From assembly GCF_030052815.1 (NCBI RefSeq), contig NC_079498.1:77548992-77612991 (forward strand): a stretch of 64,000 nt of DNA. The letters run 5' to 3'. The notes below the pieces were generated by a model. It ran no database searches. It had not been told where the DNA came from and was given only the letters and a program-made list of their open reading frames with translations. The position numbers and the translations under genes were made by a program. The stretch comes from Hevea brasiliensis (Eukaryota > Streptophyta > Magnoliopsida > Malpighiales > Euphorbiaceae). Shown one piece after another: positions 22,868 through 34,857 of this stretch; positions within the stretch are counted from its first letter, which is position 1; every line of letters starts with the position of its first letter.

Positions 22868-24733
22868 GTGGTGCACAACATACTAAAATAATCTTTATGC
22901 AGAATTTAAATCATATTTGTTCAAAAATTGGACTGAACATGAGAATTAAATACAAAACATGAATTATGAGATTTTAATCCAAATAATTTCATTTCGAAGT
23001 GTCAAAACCAATTTCATAAAACCCATAGTTATATCATGCCATTCAAAACAAATATAATCTCAATAGCCAGAGGCTAAGGAGAAGTCACATCACAAGGCTA
23101 GCTAGCTCAAATATATGGATATCCATTCAATTTCTTCTTCCTCTGGCACACACCTCAACACTTCAGCCAGAGAAGGAATCAAAATTCGAAACTGATTATC
23201 CCTACTAGTCATGCTAGTGAGGTGTTCAAATATATGGTCATAACACTGTGGTTTTAAAACTTATCTTAACAATTTACTAAACATTGCCATTTCAAATATA
23301 CACAAATAACTTTCAATAATTTAAGTCAAAAGCATAATAAATATTTCATCACAATGATGTCACAATTCAATATTTCAAATTATTGAAAACATATGTAGAA
23401 GAGAATTTACAGAAATTCTACGTTGTACACAAACCTTAAGCGAGTCGCCTCTTGGCCTTGACTCGATTCCTCGACTTCTATCCCGGTGTTCCTTTCCACT
23501 GAAACACACAGTATCACAGTGTTTCAGTACCATAACTTAGCATAAATCCAAAAATAAATTTAAATTCACTTTTACCTAGCTCTAATGTGCTAAACTTGAC
23601 GTTCTTTAAAATTTGTGTTTTTGAATTACTATTCACGACACTATTCAAGTCAATTTTTTGACTTTCTAAGGCTTAATAGGTATGGGAATTCCAACTTCAC
23701 CCACATACCACATTTTGGTCACTAAATTTGTTGGTTTTGGTTGTTTACTCAAATTCTAAGTCTTTTAGGCCAATTTGCAAATTTTTCAGTGTTGGTGTCT
23801 TAAGTTGCACTATTCCATTGGTCATTTTTCTGTTAGAATTTGACAAAACTTTCTTCATAGAAAATGTTCCCTATTGTCTTAACTTTATTCTCCTTTTTGA
23901 ATTACTCCAATTGGAGTTTTGTAGCTCAATTTAAAGCCATTTGAATTATGGCTGCCAGATTGAACTTAACCCAGATTTCTGGGCACCAAACTGGTTCTGG
24001 CAGTTTTAGGTCACCAATTTTGGGTGGCCAAATGACTTCGTTAAGGGCATAATTTGGGTTTGTGTTCTTCATGAAAGTTTTAGGTCTATATCTCAGCTGT
24101 CCACTGGTAAAATTTCAAGTCATTTAGACCTGCCTAGCCCAAGTTATGGCCAAATGAACAAACACTATTCATTTGGTCATTTTGTACAGGTCAGACTGCA
24201 TAAATCTGGATTTGGTCACTTTTTTGGCATGATTCCTGAATGAAAAATGTTCCATTTTGTGTCTATTTTCATTCCCAATTGGTCTCATACCAATTGGACT
24301 TGTAAATTTTCAGTTTTGGTCCCTCAAAGAGACCTTGGTCCTGTTGCCTGCAACATGGCCATTTTCAGTCCGAATTTAAACTCACTTCTAACACTTCCAA
24401 CACATCTCAATTGGTCACAAATGACCATTTTTCATCTCAAACAAGGTCAAACACAACATTTGACCCATTCTCACATTTTTGCCTCCAAAACCCTAGTTCA
24501 TGCCATTTGTTGCATTTAGCTAATTAAACACCTATAAACATGCTTCCTTAACCCATTCAAGCTTACCTACTCTACTAATTCAATCAAAACACATGTATAC
24601 ACCATCAAACCCTAGCTGGCTGAAATTCAACTTTGGTCCCTCAACAAAAATTTTCTTTTCATTTAAGCATATTTCCAAGTTCATTCAATCATAAACACAT
24701 GTATTAAACTCAAAATTCCAAAGTAAATAGCTT

Positions 24734-24735
24734 AC
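24734..24735 (-). other. Predicted 5' splice site in LTR K
   Basis: TTGAG/GTAAGCTA on the - strand, about 930 nt from the LTR start once LTR L is left out. Confidence 0.5.
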
Positions 24736-24892
24736 CTCAACTTTGAAGTTCAATAACCCAATTTCTTCTTTCTTTTCTTTTTTCTTTCTTGCTCAATCTC
24801 CTCTTCTAGTTGTCAAAACAAGTTTTAATTAAGGGGCTTGCAATTTCTATGACTAAAGTTTGATTTTTTCAAGCTCAAAAATGAGCTTTCAT

Positions 24893-24940
24893 GGAGTATT
24901 TTGTGAGGGAGAGGGTGGAGTATTTTGTGAGGGAGAGGGT
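24893..24940 (+). repeat. Two 24-bp tandem copies and adjacent GA tract
   Basis: GGAGTATTTTGTGAGGGAGA repeats with period 24 and is followed by a short (GA)n run to about 24958. Confidence 0.85.
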
Positions 24941-25150
24941 GTGAGAGAGAGAGAGAGAAACGAAAATTGAGGAAGAAGATGATTTTTTTTTGTTTGTTTT
25001 TTTTTCTTTTTCTTTTCTTTATGCTTTTAGTCTTATGGAAGACCAAAAATGTAACACCCCTCACCCGTATACAGTGTAGCCGAGCAAGGCGTGCTACACG
25101 GCGTGCCGGAGCACCTAATCTTATCTGATTTCATTATATTTCTTGATTTA

Positions 25151-26659
25151 AACTCAACTCAACTCAACTAAGCCTTTATCCCAAAAATTTGGGGTCGGCT
25201 ATATGGATTCGCTTTTTCCACTCTGAACGATTTTGGGTTAAATCCTCAGAAATGTGTAATACTTCTAAGTCATGTTGTACTACTCCTCCAAGTCAATTTA
25301 GGTCTACCCCTTTTTTTCTTTCTATCCTCTAACCTAATGTGCTCTACTTGTCTAACTGGAGCCTCCGTATGTCTACGCTTCACATGACCAAACCACCTTA
25401 ATCTCCCTTCTCTCAACTTATCTTTAATTGGCACCACTCCTACCTTTTCTCTAATACTTTCATTACGGACTTTATCTAGTCTAGTATGGCCACTCATCCA
25501 CCTTAACATTCTCATCTCTGCAACTCTTAACTTAGATGCGTACGACTCTTTCAGTGCTCAACACTCACTACCATATAACATAGCCAGTCGTACGGCTGTA
25601 CGGTAAAATTTTCCTTTTAATTTATTGGGAATCTTATGATCACATAAAACTCCCGTGGCACGTCTCTACTTCAACCATCCGGCTTTAATCATATGACTAA
25701 CATCCTCCTCACATCCCCCATCTACTTGAAGGACTGAGCCTAGATATTTAAAGTGATTACTTTGGAACAATACCACTCCATTCAAACTAACTCCTTCCCT
25801 ATCACCAGTTTGGCCTTCACTGAACTTGCAATGCATGTATTCTGTCTTCGTTCTACTTAACTTAAAACCCTTTGACTCTAGAGTACTTCTCCAAAGTTCT
25901 AGCTTCCTATTGACTCCTTCTCGTGTCTCATCTATCAGAACAATATCATCCGTAAACATCATGCACCAAGGAATATTCTCTTGTATATGTTTCGTCAGTT
26001 CATCTAAAACTAATGTAAAAAGGTAAGCGTTTATGGCTGATCCTTGGTGTAATCCAATTGAGATCGGAAAATCTCTTGTGTCCCCTCCCACTGTGCTCAC
26101 AATAGTAGTTGCTCCTTCATACATATCTTTCAATACTTGTATGTACGTAATAGATACCCTCTTTTGTTCTAACACATTCCATAAGACCTCTCTGGGAACA
26201 CTATCGTAAGCCTTCTCCAAATCAATAAAAACCATGTGTAGATCTTTCTTCACATCTCTATATTTCTCCATCAAGCTTCTAATGAGAAAGATCGCTTCCA
26301 TAGTTGAACGACCGGGCATTAAACCAAATTGATTGAGAGAGATAGAAGTATCATGACGTAATCGATGCTCCACAACTCTCTCCCATAACTTCATAGTATG
26401 GCTCATGAGTTTAATTCCCCTATAGTTTGAGCAACTCTGTATGTCACCCTTATTTTTAAAAATAGGTACTAAAATACTCTTCCTCCATTCATCAGGCATT
26501 TTCTTTGAGTTTAGAATCTTATTAAATAATTTAGTTAACCATGCCACTCCCATATCTCCCAAATACTTCCACACTTCAATTGGTATTTCATCGGGTCCAC
26601 AGGCTTTACCCACTTTCATTCTCTTAAGTGCTTCCTTTACTTCTAAAGATCTAATCCAG
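25151..26659 (-). mobile_element. RTE-type LINE, 5'-truncated
   Basis: A minus-strand non-LTR retrotransposon fragment. Its 3' end is a (TTGAG)n tail (CTCAA repeats at 25151-25169) rather than poly(A), preceded by the GGGATAAAGGCTTAG 3' segment common in plant RTE elements. The 5' part is lost beyond about 26659. No target duplication is evident, and part of the LTR at the target appears missing. Confidence 0.88.
25270..26655 (-). pseudogene. RTE LINE reverse transcriptase and C-terminal domain, partial
   Basis: A long open stretch (26619-25666, 317 codons) has the non-LTR RT blocks: [84 protein letters not shown] and the catalytic block FTDD (FADD in most relatives). The second piece (25515-25270) is the conserved C-terminal region (MRMLRWMSGHTRLDKVRNE, RLRWFGHVKRR). 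A frameshift or stop near 25660 separates them. The upstream endonuclease is absent. It would have carried out target-primed reverse transcription. Confidence 0.92.
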
Positions 26660-27134
26660 CAGAGTGCCGGCAGTAATTTGGACTAACAGTTCTTCTGAAC
26701 CTGCCAAAAACAATTTCAATATATACTTAAATTCATAACTCAGATTAACTCAAAGTATTCTCATTAGTTTCTCAAACTCAGATTCAGTCTCAAAATTTCT
26801 CAAACTCAATCTCATTCAGAATCATTATGATTAGATAATCAACTCAAATATTAGAATTCTTATTTTTCATTAACTTATATAATTTTCCAATTAAGTACAT
26901 AAATTTATCAAGTGCAGGATATACAAATGAAATTATAGTTACTAATTCACATTACAATAATAGCAGTAATTATAATATACATATTAGAAAACATGCTTAA
27001 AATGAGCCCTATCTACATGCATTGCTGAGGAGGTGACAACCTTGAATTCTTCTGACATACGTAGATCCGACTCCAAAAATCTCGAATGATCTGGTTTTAC
27101 CTTGAAGACTGCATGAGGAAGAAATTCCATCACG

Positions 27135-27152
27135 CTAAGCATTTCTGCTTAG
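27135..27152 (-). other. Hairpin in LTR L
   Basis: Stem CTAAGCA with TGCTTAG around a 4-nt loop. The second hairpin next to it is not kept. Confidence 0.6.
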
Positions 27153-28075
27153 TGGTGCAATAGTATAACAAGAAATAATATATACAATTAAAGAAAGAAA
27201 GAAATCATAATTTAGATACTTAAGAATCAATTTAATTTGGTATGGTATTTCTAGTATCAACAATCTTATATACTAGTTTGTTCCTCTTTGGAAGTGCTTA
27301 GTTTATAACTTTTCAGTAATACTACCCAGTATACAAATTATTCTAACTGTATTGTATTTCAAGTCTCTACGGTTCAGCAATTTATATTTTTGTTATGTTT
27401 CTTTTGCTAATCTCTTTTACTCATTCATTCAATACGTAATTTAATTGTACTGAAATTTCATTATACTTAACTTAACTTAGCTTCCTGAATTGAATAATGT
27501 TTTAAATGATTGCCCATATAGCCTATACACTGACCAGACTGGATAAACGGATATACTAGCACTGGTACCTAGTACCTCGGGCCATCACACCATCGGTCAC
27601 AAAGTTTCTCCTGGTGTGCAAACAGTGTGGCTAAATAGCCATATAATCAATCAGGCATTAAGCCGAGTATAATAACACAAACTGTATAGCCATAGGCTAT
27701 TAAAATCATAGTATGGCATAATAAGCCATAAAACACAGTATGATGTAAAGTCATTTACAGAAAAGCTGTCAGAATCCTATTGGCATGCCAACCTATCCAA
27801 ACTAGTCAACTAGGCAAATTAGGGCATATTACAATGTTACATATTTAATTCCTTATTCATAGGGTTTATACATCTTTATGCCTTTCACTGGTCAATAAAA
27901 TTATTGACCTTTTTATGCATCATGGATAAGTTGATTCTAGCATCAACATGTCACAATTTACAATTCAATATGTTGTCAATATAATGCAATTTACCCTTTT
28001 CACATGTTGGCATTCATTGCCAAATCACTTCAAGCATCATTTTATGTAATTACCAATTTTCAATTTTAGTGTCCT

Positions 28076-29290
28076 AGATTGGTCTAGCTTAAAGTCCTAT
28101 TTCCCTTGGTTTTTAGCTTCTGGTCAAAGAAGAAAAATTGTAGCTCTATGTCTTATTGCACGCGGGGCAAAATTTCAGGTCATTCCGAGTTGTATAGACC
28201 AAGTTATGGTCAATTTACTAAAGTTGGACATATTGCACCTTTGGTGCAATATTTGGTCAATTTCTCAATTTTTGTGTGCAAGATTTGTCTAGCTTAAAGT
28301 CCTATTTCTCTTGGTTTTTAGCTTCTGGTCAAAGAAGCAAAATTGTAGCTCTATGTCTTATTGCACGCGGGGCAAAATTTCAGGTCATTCCGAGTTGTAT
28401 AGACCAAGTTATGGTCAATTTACTAAAGTTGGACATATTGCACCTTTGGTGCAATATTTGGTCAATTTTAGGTCACATTTGGTTCGGCAGTTTTTGTACC
28501 CAAACTTGTGCAAGCCATTTAACTTGGTTCTGGCCATTTCTGGGTTTTGGTGTCTTCATAAGAATTGTAGCTCTATGTCTTATTGCACTCGGGGCAAAAT
28601 TTCAAGTCATTCTAAGTTGTATAGACCAAGATATGGTCAATTTACTAAAGCTGGACAGATTGCACCTTTAGTGCAAATTTTAGTCAGTTTTAGTTCTGGC
28701 AGTTTTGGTACCTGAACTTGTGCAAGCTATTTGACTTAGTTCTGGCCATTTCTGGGCTTTGGTGTCTTCATATTAATTGTAGATCTATGTCTTATTGCAC
28801 TTGGGGCAAAATTTCAGGTCATTCTAAGTTGTATAGACCAAGATATGGTCAATTTACTAAAGCTGGACATATTGCACCTTTAGTGCAAAATTTGGTTAGT
28901 TTTAGTTCTGGCAGTTTTGGTACCTGAACTTGTGCAAGCTATTTGACTTAGTTTTGGCCATTTCTGGGCTTTGGTGTCTTCATAATAATTGTAGATCTAT
29001 GTCTTATTGCACTCGGGGCAAAATTTCAGGTCATTCTAAGTTGTATAGACCAAGATATGGTCAATTTACTAAAGCTGGACAGCTTGCACCTTTAGTGCAA
29101 AATTTGGTCAATTTTAGGTCACGTTTGGTTCGGCAGTTTTTGTACCCGAACTTGTGTAAGCTTTTTGACTTGCTTATGGTCATTTCTGGGTTTGGGTGTC
29201 TTCATAAGACTTGTAGATATAGGTCTTAACTATTCATGGTCAAAATTTCAGGTCAATTGGACCTGTTTTGAGTGAGTTATGGCCTAAATA
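28076..29290 (-). repeat. Tandem array of 205-222 bp units in LTR L
   Basis: The anchor TAGMTCTATGTCTTATTGCA begins at 28141, 28346, 28568, 28780 and 28992, with a diverged sixth at 29213 (periods 205, 222, 212, 212 and 221). Units 1-2 are one subtype, 3-5 another. LTR I has only two units (37449 and 37672). Confidence 0.92.
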
Positions 29291-30285
29291 CTAACTGCTG
29301 CCCAAATGGTCAGTTTTTAGGCCTTAAATGCACTAATCCGGATTTGGTCACTTTTTAAGGTCAGTTTCTAGGCAGAATTTTGGCAACATTTCTACATGAA
29401 AGTTGGCCTATTTGGTGTCTAGTTTCACACCCCATTGGCCTCATACCAATTGGGTTCACAGTTTGGTACTTATGGCCTAATTTAGGTACTGCCTTCAATA
29501 CACAACCTGCACAAAGCACATACACTTCCAATTTGATATTCCTTCTCCTCCTCATTAGTTCAATATTCAATCAATAACACTTCCATATATATACTGTACA
29601 CAATTCCAGCAAGAATTCTGGGCAGAATACTCAAGTGCACAAGGCACACAATACACCATTAAACTTCAACATTTACATCCACCCAAATTCAATATACATC
29701 AACACTTATGTTACACAACCACTTCCATTTTAACTACACATGCTACCCACAATTTAATACCATCACATCTCATCAATATATTACATAAATTCACATACAA
29801 TTTCATAACATTATAGGCTGCCAATTTCAAGCTCAATTGTCCAAGTCTTCAAAATTTTGTTCAAAACCCACTTTCACATTGTCAACCTCACATGTACTCT
29901 TACAATTAAATTCTACCACTTATAATCACATAAATTGAGCATCATTAATCAACAATAATATGCATAAATTAACCATTTTCATGCTTCTCAAGGCTGCCCC
30001 AATTCAACAATTATCCAAGGTCTTTAATAATTCTTTCAAACTCCTAATTCAATTACTCAATCTCAACATACACATAAAGTTAATTTGCTAGGACCTCTAA
30101 TTACCTTAATTAATATCATTTCCCATCAACTACATGTAAAGATAATTCAAACCTCTTTAGGTTCCATGGCTGCCAAATTCAATCACCATTAAATATTCAT
30201 CCAATCCTTCCAATTTTTCAATAATTCAACTTATCTCAACCTTAGTACAAAGTTTAATTAAGTGAGGTAAGGAAAACTAGCACTA

Positions 30286-30287
30286 AC
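30286..30287 (-). other. Predicted 5' splice site in LTR L
   Basis: TTAAG/GTTAGTGC on the - strand, 850 nt from the LTR start. Confidence 0.5.
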
Positions 30288-30527
30288 CTTAACTTGGGCT
30301 TGATTAAAATTCACCAAAACTCCTCTTTCTTGCTTCCTACATGCTGCCCATGATGTGTAGAACAAGTTTAATGAAGGACTCTTGAAGAAATGATGGCTTG
30401 ATCATAGGTGGATGAAGGCTTGTATATTGGGCGGCCATGGATGAAGCTTGGAGGATTTTTAATTCGGCAAAGAAGAATGGAGAAGATGAAAGTGATCAAA
30501 TTGCTGTCCACTTTGTCCTCAAGTGAG

Positions 30528-30535
30528 CTTTTATA
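30528..30535 (-). promoter_or_regulatory. TATA box of LTR L
   Basis: TATAAAAG on the - strand, 602 nt from the LTR start and 240 nt upstream of the splice donor. Confidence 0.55.
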
Positions 30536-30912
30536 GTCCACTAAGTGTCCACTTAGTGCTCCACTAATTAACATTAACATTATAATAATCCAAGTTTTCC
30601 CTAATTGCACTAATATCCTTATTTTCCTTTAATTTACATTATGTATAATATTTCTTATTTTCATGACATTTCTAAAGTGTAATATCATTTATTTTTAATG
30701 GACATTGAGGTCAAAAGGCAACTCTAGGTGTCAAATGACCAAAATACCCCACTTTGGGTTATATTCCTGATTTTTTGATAACACCGATTTTTATCTGTTT
30801 CTCGATTTTTTGTTTTTCTTTGTACTAATTTATTAATTTTTCTTTAATAATTCTAGTGTCAATTATATTTCAATAGACTTTTACTTACGTCCCGGAATTA
30901 AATTCTGAGGGT

Positions 30913-30957
30913 TCCCCGTGCGGTCACCCATCGCTGCGGTGTCGGCTCATTTAACTT
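30913..30957 (-). promoter_or_regulatory. 5S rRNA-like box of LTR L
   Basis: Minus strand: AAGTTAAATGAGCC then GCAGCGATGGGTGACC. The GGGAAG part is deleted. It is 180 nt from the LTR start. Confidence 0.5.
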
Positions 30958-31176
30958 AGCTTCATTTTCTCTCTTTCATTTGTCTTTGATTTTTCTTGCA
31001 TTTTCTTCTTATTTATTTCATCATTATATGTATGTTCATTATCACCGAAGTGTAGTTCCAGACATTCCGACTTTCCAGGGCAGACATTAGCCGTCGAAAC
31101 AGTAGAATGTACGGACTACAAAAATGAGGATGTTACAAAAAAAATCAAATTAATTAAATTTATTAATTATATATTT

Positions 31177-31210
31177 ATTGCATCATGCATGAGGTCATGC
31201 ATGATGTCAT
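31177..31210 (-). promoter_or_regulatory. RY-type palindrome in LTR K
   Basis: Two CATGCATG cores in an inverted repeat, about 547 nt from the LTR start. It is a slightly degenerate version of the perfect palindrome at 38786. Confidence 0.5.
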
Positions 31211-31539
31211 CACCTTTTTCACCTTTCCTCTTTTTTTATTTATTTTTCAATTAGTTCTTTAATTTAATTCCTGATTTTGAAATTTTCTTTTCTCCCATTT
31301 TATTTGACAGTTAGGTCAAGAGTCAGCTCTCGGGGTCAATTGACCAAATTGCCCCTCGCCGGTTTAACCCGGTTTGCAAATAATTCAATATTTCTTTGGG
31401 CTCCCTGACTTAATTATTTGACTGGCTTAACAATTCTTTTTTGTGATTTTCTCTTTTCCCTTGTGTTCGTAATAGTCCTAAGGACCGCAGTGTCACATTT
31501 TACGGTTTGAAATTTGAGTTTAAATTGACTTCGTAATCC

Positions 31540-31586
31540 TTCCCGAGAAGGTCACCCATCGCTATGACTCTCGGCTCATTTAACTT
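31540..31586 (-). promoter_or_regulatory. 5S rRNA-like box of LTR K
   Basis: Minus strand: AAGTTAAATGAGCCGAGAGT, then GATGGGTGACCTTCT, then GGGAAGG. GAGAGT matches the 5S intermediate element. It is 171 nt from the LTR start. Confidence 0.6.
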
Positions 31587-31757
31587 CTTATGTTCTATTT
31601 TTCTTATTCACACTTAACTAATTGGCAATTACTAATTATTTGTGTTTATGGCTTCTCTAGTTGTCTTAAGTATGGTTCTAATCCCCTTAATTGTCTGGAC
31701 CGGCTCAGGTCACCAGAATAGTAAAATATACCAGGCTATGCAAATAGGGGTGTTACA

Positions 31758-32760
31758 GCGTAGATACTTCAAACTTTTGTGATCTGTGTATATGTAACAT
31801 TTTTCCCCATATAGGTAGTGTCTCCAAATTTTTAAGGCAAAGATAATTGTCTTTAGCTCCAAGTCATGTGTAGGATAATTCATCTCATGTGATTTAAGCT
31901 GATATGAAGCATAGGCAATGATGTTTCTATCTTGCATCAACACACAACCTAAACCATTGTGAGAAGCATCACTGTATATGGTGTGCTCTTTACCCAGTGT
32001 AGGTAAAGTCAAACTAAAGCTTCAGTTAAACACCATTTTAGTTCATCAAAACTCTTCTGATATTGATCAGTCCACTGAAATTTCACATCCTTTTATAGCA
32101 ATTTAGTCAGTGGAGATGCCGATATGGAGAATCCCTTTACTAATCTACGGTAATAACCAACCAAAATGAGGAAACTACGAACTTCTGTAACATTTCTGGG
32201 CGGCTTCTAGTTAAGAATAGCTTTTACTTTGCTGGGATCCACCTTGATACCCTCTGTTGATATAATATGCCCCAAAAAGGCAATCTCTTTCAGCCAAAAT
32301 TCACATTTAAAAAATTTGGCATATAAGTGTTTCTCCCTCAAATAGGTGCTTGTCATGCTCCTCTGCATTCTTTGAATACACCAGAATATCATCTATGAAC
32401 ACTACTACAAACTGATCAAGATATGGCCTGAAGATAGTATTCATCAGGTCCATAAATGCAGCTAGAGCATTAGTCAATCCGAATGGCATCACCAAGAATT
32501 CATAGTGGCTATAGCGAGTTTTGAAGGTAGTTTTAGGAATACTCTGCTCCTGCGCCCTCAACTGGTAGTATCCCGATCTCAAATCTATCTTAGAGAATAC
32601 AGCTACATCTTTTAGTTGATCGAACAAATCATCTATCCATGGCAAAGGATATCTATTCTTTATTGTCATCTTGTTCAACTGTCTATAGGCGATGCACTGA
32701 TGGAGAGTACCATCTTTCTTCTTGACAAACAACACTGGTGCTCCCTAAGTTGACACACTA
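31758..32760 (-). pseudogene. pol: Element C reverse transcriptase and RNase H N-terminal part, broken
   Basis: [22 protein letters not shown] (canonical C-V-D has become C-I-A), [38 protein letters not shown] and the catalytic block [12 protein letters not shown] (about 32400). After a frameshift comes [20 protein letters not shown]. RNase H starts with [18 protein letters not shown] (about 31980) and runs to HKSLKYL, where LTR K cuts it. Stops lie near 32208, 32090 and 32740. Confidence 0.9.
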
Positions 32761-32989
32761 GGGGGAATGATACCCTTATCAAGTAATTCTTATAACTGCA
32801 CCTTCAACTCTTTTAACTCAATAGGAACCATTCTATATGGAGTAATAGAGATTGGCTCCACACCTAGCATCACCTCAATTTCAAACTGTACCTCTCTTTC
32901 TAGAGGCAATCCTGGAAACTCTTCAAGAAAAACATCTGGAAAATCACATGCTGTAGGAATATCCTTCAAATCTGGACTTCCTACTTAGG

Positions 32990-33535
32990 TGTTTATCACA
33001 TGAGCTAGTTAAGTTTCACACCCCTTTCGAATCAATCTTCTAGCAAGTGCAGCTGAAATAAGATTTGATGGCAATAACTGCCTCTCCCCGTGTATTACCA
33101 CATCAGCGTACTTGGGAAAACCAAAAGTGACTGTCTTCAGTCTACAATCAATCATTGCGTGATGCCTAGCTAGCCAATCCATGCCCAAAATGATATTATA
33201 ATCTCTACAGGGCATTCCAATCAAATCAGACAGGAATGTACGTTATTGGATCACTAACGGATAATCCTTATACAATCTGTTCACCCTAACCTCTTGTCCT
33301 AAAGGACTAGTCACCAGCACATCAAAATCCATTTTTATGTAAGGAATAGCAGCAAAACAAACAATGCTCGCACTAACATATGAGTGAGTAGAGCTGGGAT
33401 CAAACAACACATAGACATCTCGTTCAAAGATTGAGAATGTATCGGCAACTACATCTAAGGTCTCCACTTCTTCCCTTTGGTGCATGGTGTACACCTTAGC
33501 TGGTGCACCGCTTTGCTCTGGTTGGTTCACTATGC
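32990..33535 (-). pseudogene. pol: Element C protease, broken
   Basis: The LFDPSSTHSYVSA motif near 33400 holds the active-site Asp. DVLVTSPLGQEVRVNRLYKDYPLVIQ and NIILGMDWLARHHAMIDC follow. A stop at 33242 divides the two frames. It is more diverged from A and B than they are from each other. Confidence 0.85.
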
Positions 33536-34700
33536 CCTGACTACCAGAAGTACTACCTCAGCGTCTGCCTCTACCTCTACTAACTGTTTGTGAACCTCTA
33601 AAACCAGAACCCTGAACTAATCCTTCAGCTGCTGTGGTGGCACAGATCTGTGGGCACTGGTGCAATCCCACCACAATTGTAGCAGGCTCCCATGGCCTTA
33701 TAACATACCTCTCTATATACCTTGCCACAAGTTTCACAGGTACAGATAGGAAGGGAATTCTTGGGTGCTTGTTAACTTGATCTAGGTGGCCTCTATCCTA
33801 TGGATCTCCCTCTACCAAATCTATGAGTACTGGGTCCCCCAAAGTGTTTTCTCTTTCCTGAACCACTGCTTAAAGCTTGACCAGAAGTCTTCCTACTCTT
33901 CTCCTTTTCTGTAATTCCCTTTTAAGTTGCCCCTTCTAACTCTATTCTTTTAATTCAAGGGCTTAGGAGATCAGCTCTAAGAAGTTCTCATATCAAAACC
34001 CAACTACTTACAACCTTAGACTAGGCCTCAAGCCAGCTTCAAACCTTTTGCATCTATCCCTGCTAGTGGCAAGCAGTTTCCTTGCATAGTGGCTTAGGTG
34101 GGAGAACTCTCTCTCATATTTAGCCATTGTTCTGTGCCCCTACTTCAAACTCAAGAAGTCCTGTAGCTTCATATCAACATACGTGTCAAGGACATATTTT
34201 TGCTGAAATTCTCTAAGGAAATCTCCCCAAGTCAAAACTGGAGGTTCTACCAAACTATTGGGGATGGTCTTTCACCATTCATATACATCCCCATGTAACA
34301 AAGAGACTGAGTACTCTAATTTCAAATCATTTGTGCATTGTAGCTTCCTAAAGACCTTTTCCATCCGCTCTAACCACTGTTCTGCTTCTAATGGGTCTAT
34401 TGTGCCTTTGAACTTCACAGCCCCATACTTCATCAATTTTCATATTGCCTTGCTGGAGGTTGGGCTTGTACTGAAGGTTGGATTGGTACATTGCCAGCCA
34501 TTTATTGGAATAGTGCAGCCATCTGCTGTGTGAAATGTGTAGAAATGTGCAGGAAAGAGTATAGGTGGGATTTGTGCAGCTGGCCCAACAGCATTATGAG
34601 GAGCTGGGGCCTCTCCCTATACCGCAACTGCAACCAATTGCTCTACGGTGTTATCTCATTCTTCCATTTCAATTCACAAGAATTTCTACTCCTTAATTAA
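33536..34700 (-). pseudogene. gag: Element C gag, heavily decayed
   Basis: Recognisable pieces: a cysteine-rich knuckle near 33755-33690 (CETCGKVYREVCYKA, CYNCGG) and capsid traces near 34200-34030 (FLREFQQKYV, YERKFSHLSHYA, DRCKRFEAGL). The start is uncertain; no single open frame remains. The + strand ORFs at 34258-34700 are shadows. Confidence 0.7.
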
Positions 34701-34837
34701 CCAACACAAGGAGATTTCTCTCCATTAGTCCATATTCATGATGTAAATGCACTACATGTATCAATCAATGACATTTGAGCAGTTGTACTTATCAGAAAAT
34801 ATTTCAAATTTACAATACAAAACTTGTATAAAATTTT

Positions 34838-34849
34838 GCTCTGATGCCA
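34838..34849 (-). other. Element C primer-binding site
   Basis: TGGCATCAGAGC on the - strand, one base different from the standard tRNA-Met complement, 8 nt from the LTR. Confidence 0.8.
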
Positions 34850-34857
34850 CTAAAATA

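Larger units (their letters stand above)
21988..25049 (-). repeat. Solo LTR K, segment 1 (D family)
   Basis: Starts TGTCACACCTTACCCCTCTG, the reverse of the end of LTR D. It carries the D-family order in reverse: hairpin, ~200-bp motif repeats and splice donor. It is interrupted by LTR L between AAAAA repeats (25045-25049 and 31138-31142) and resumes at 31138. The flanks of the whole block are GGGCA (21983-21987) and GCGTA (31758-31762), a 3-of-5 match. Confidence 0.85.
25050..31137 (-). repeat. Solo LTR L (A family), with a LINE inside
   Basis: Begins TGTAACACCCCTCACCCG and ends GTTACA at 31137, flanked by AAAAA on both sides. No internal element region is present, so it is a solo LTR. Leaving out the LINE (25151-26659) it is about 4.6 kb, lengthened by a tandem array at 28076-29290. 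It belongs to the family of element A LTRs. The ORFs at 28106-29229 are repeats of the array, not genes. Confidence 0.88.
31138..31757 (-). repeat. Solo LTR K, segment 2
   Basis: Continuation of the LTR begun at 21988, ending GTTACA at 31757. It holds the D-family palindrome (31177-31210) and the 5S-like box. Confidence 0.85.
20257..34857 (-). mobile_element. Gypsy element C internal region, split by a 9.8-kb insertion
   Basis: Minus-strand chromovirus-like element. The 3' half of pol lies at 20313-21987. The rest of pol, PR, gag and the primer site lie at 31758-34857. Everything at 21988-31757 is inserted DNA (solo LTRs K and L and a LINE). The RNase H frame continues across the insertion if the block and one 5-bp duplicate are ignored. 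The C 5' LTR (34858 onward) is itself split by LTR I. Confidence 0.88.

Noticed and set aside
25270..26655. The 317-codon ORF as an active host reverse transcriptase gene
   Set aside because: It lacks the endonuclease and 5' end, is frameshifted near 25660, and ends in an RTE-type TTGAG tail.
28106..29229. Series of similar + strand ORFs of 63-134 codons, possibly a repeat-protein gene
   Set aside because: They are the same frame of a 205-222 bp DNA tandem repeat inside an LTR, with no start context, no known domain, and stops at unit boundaries.
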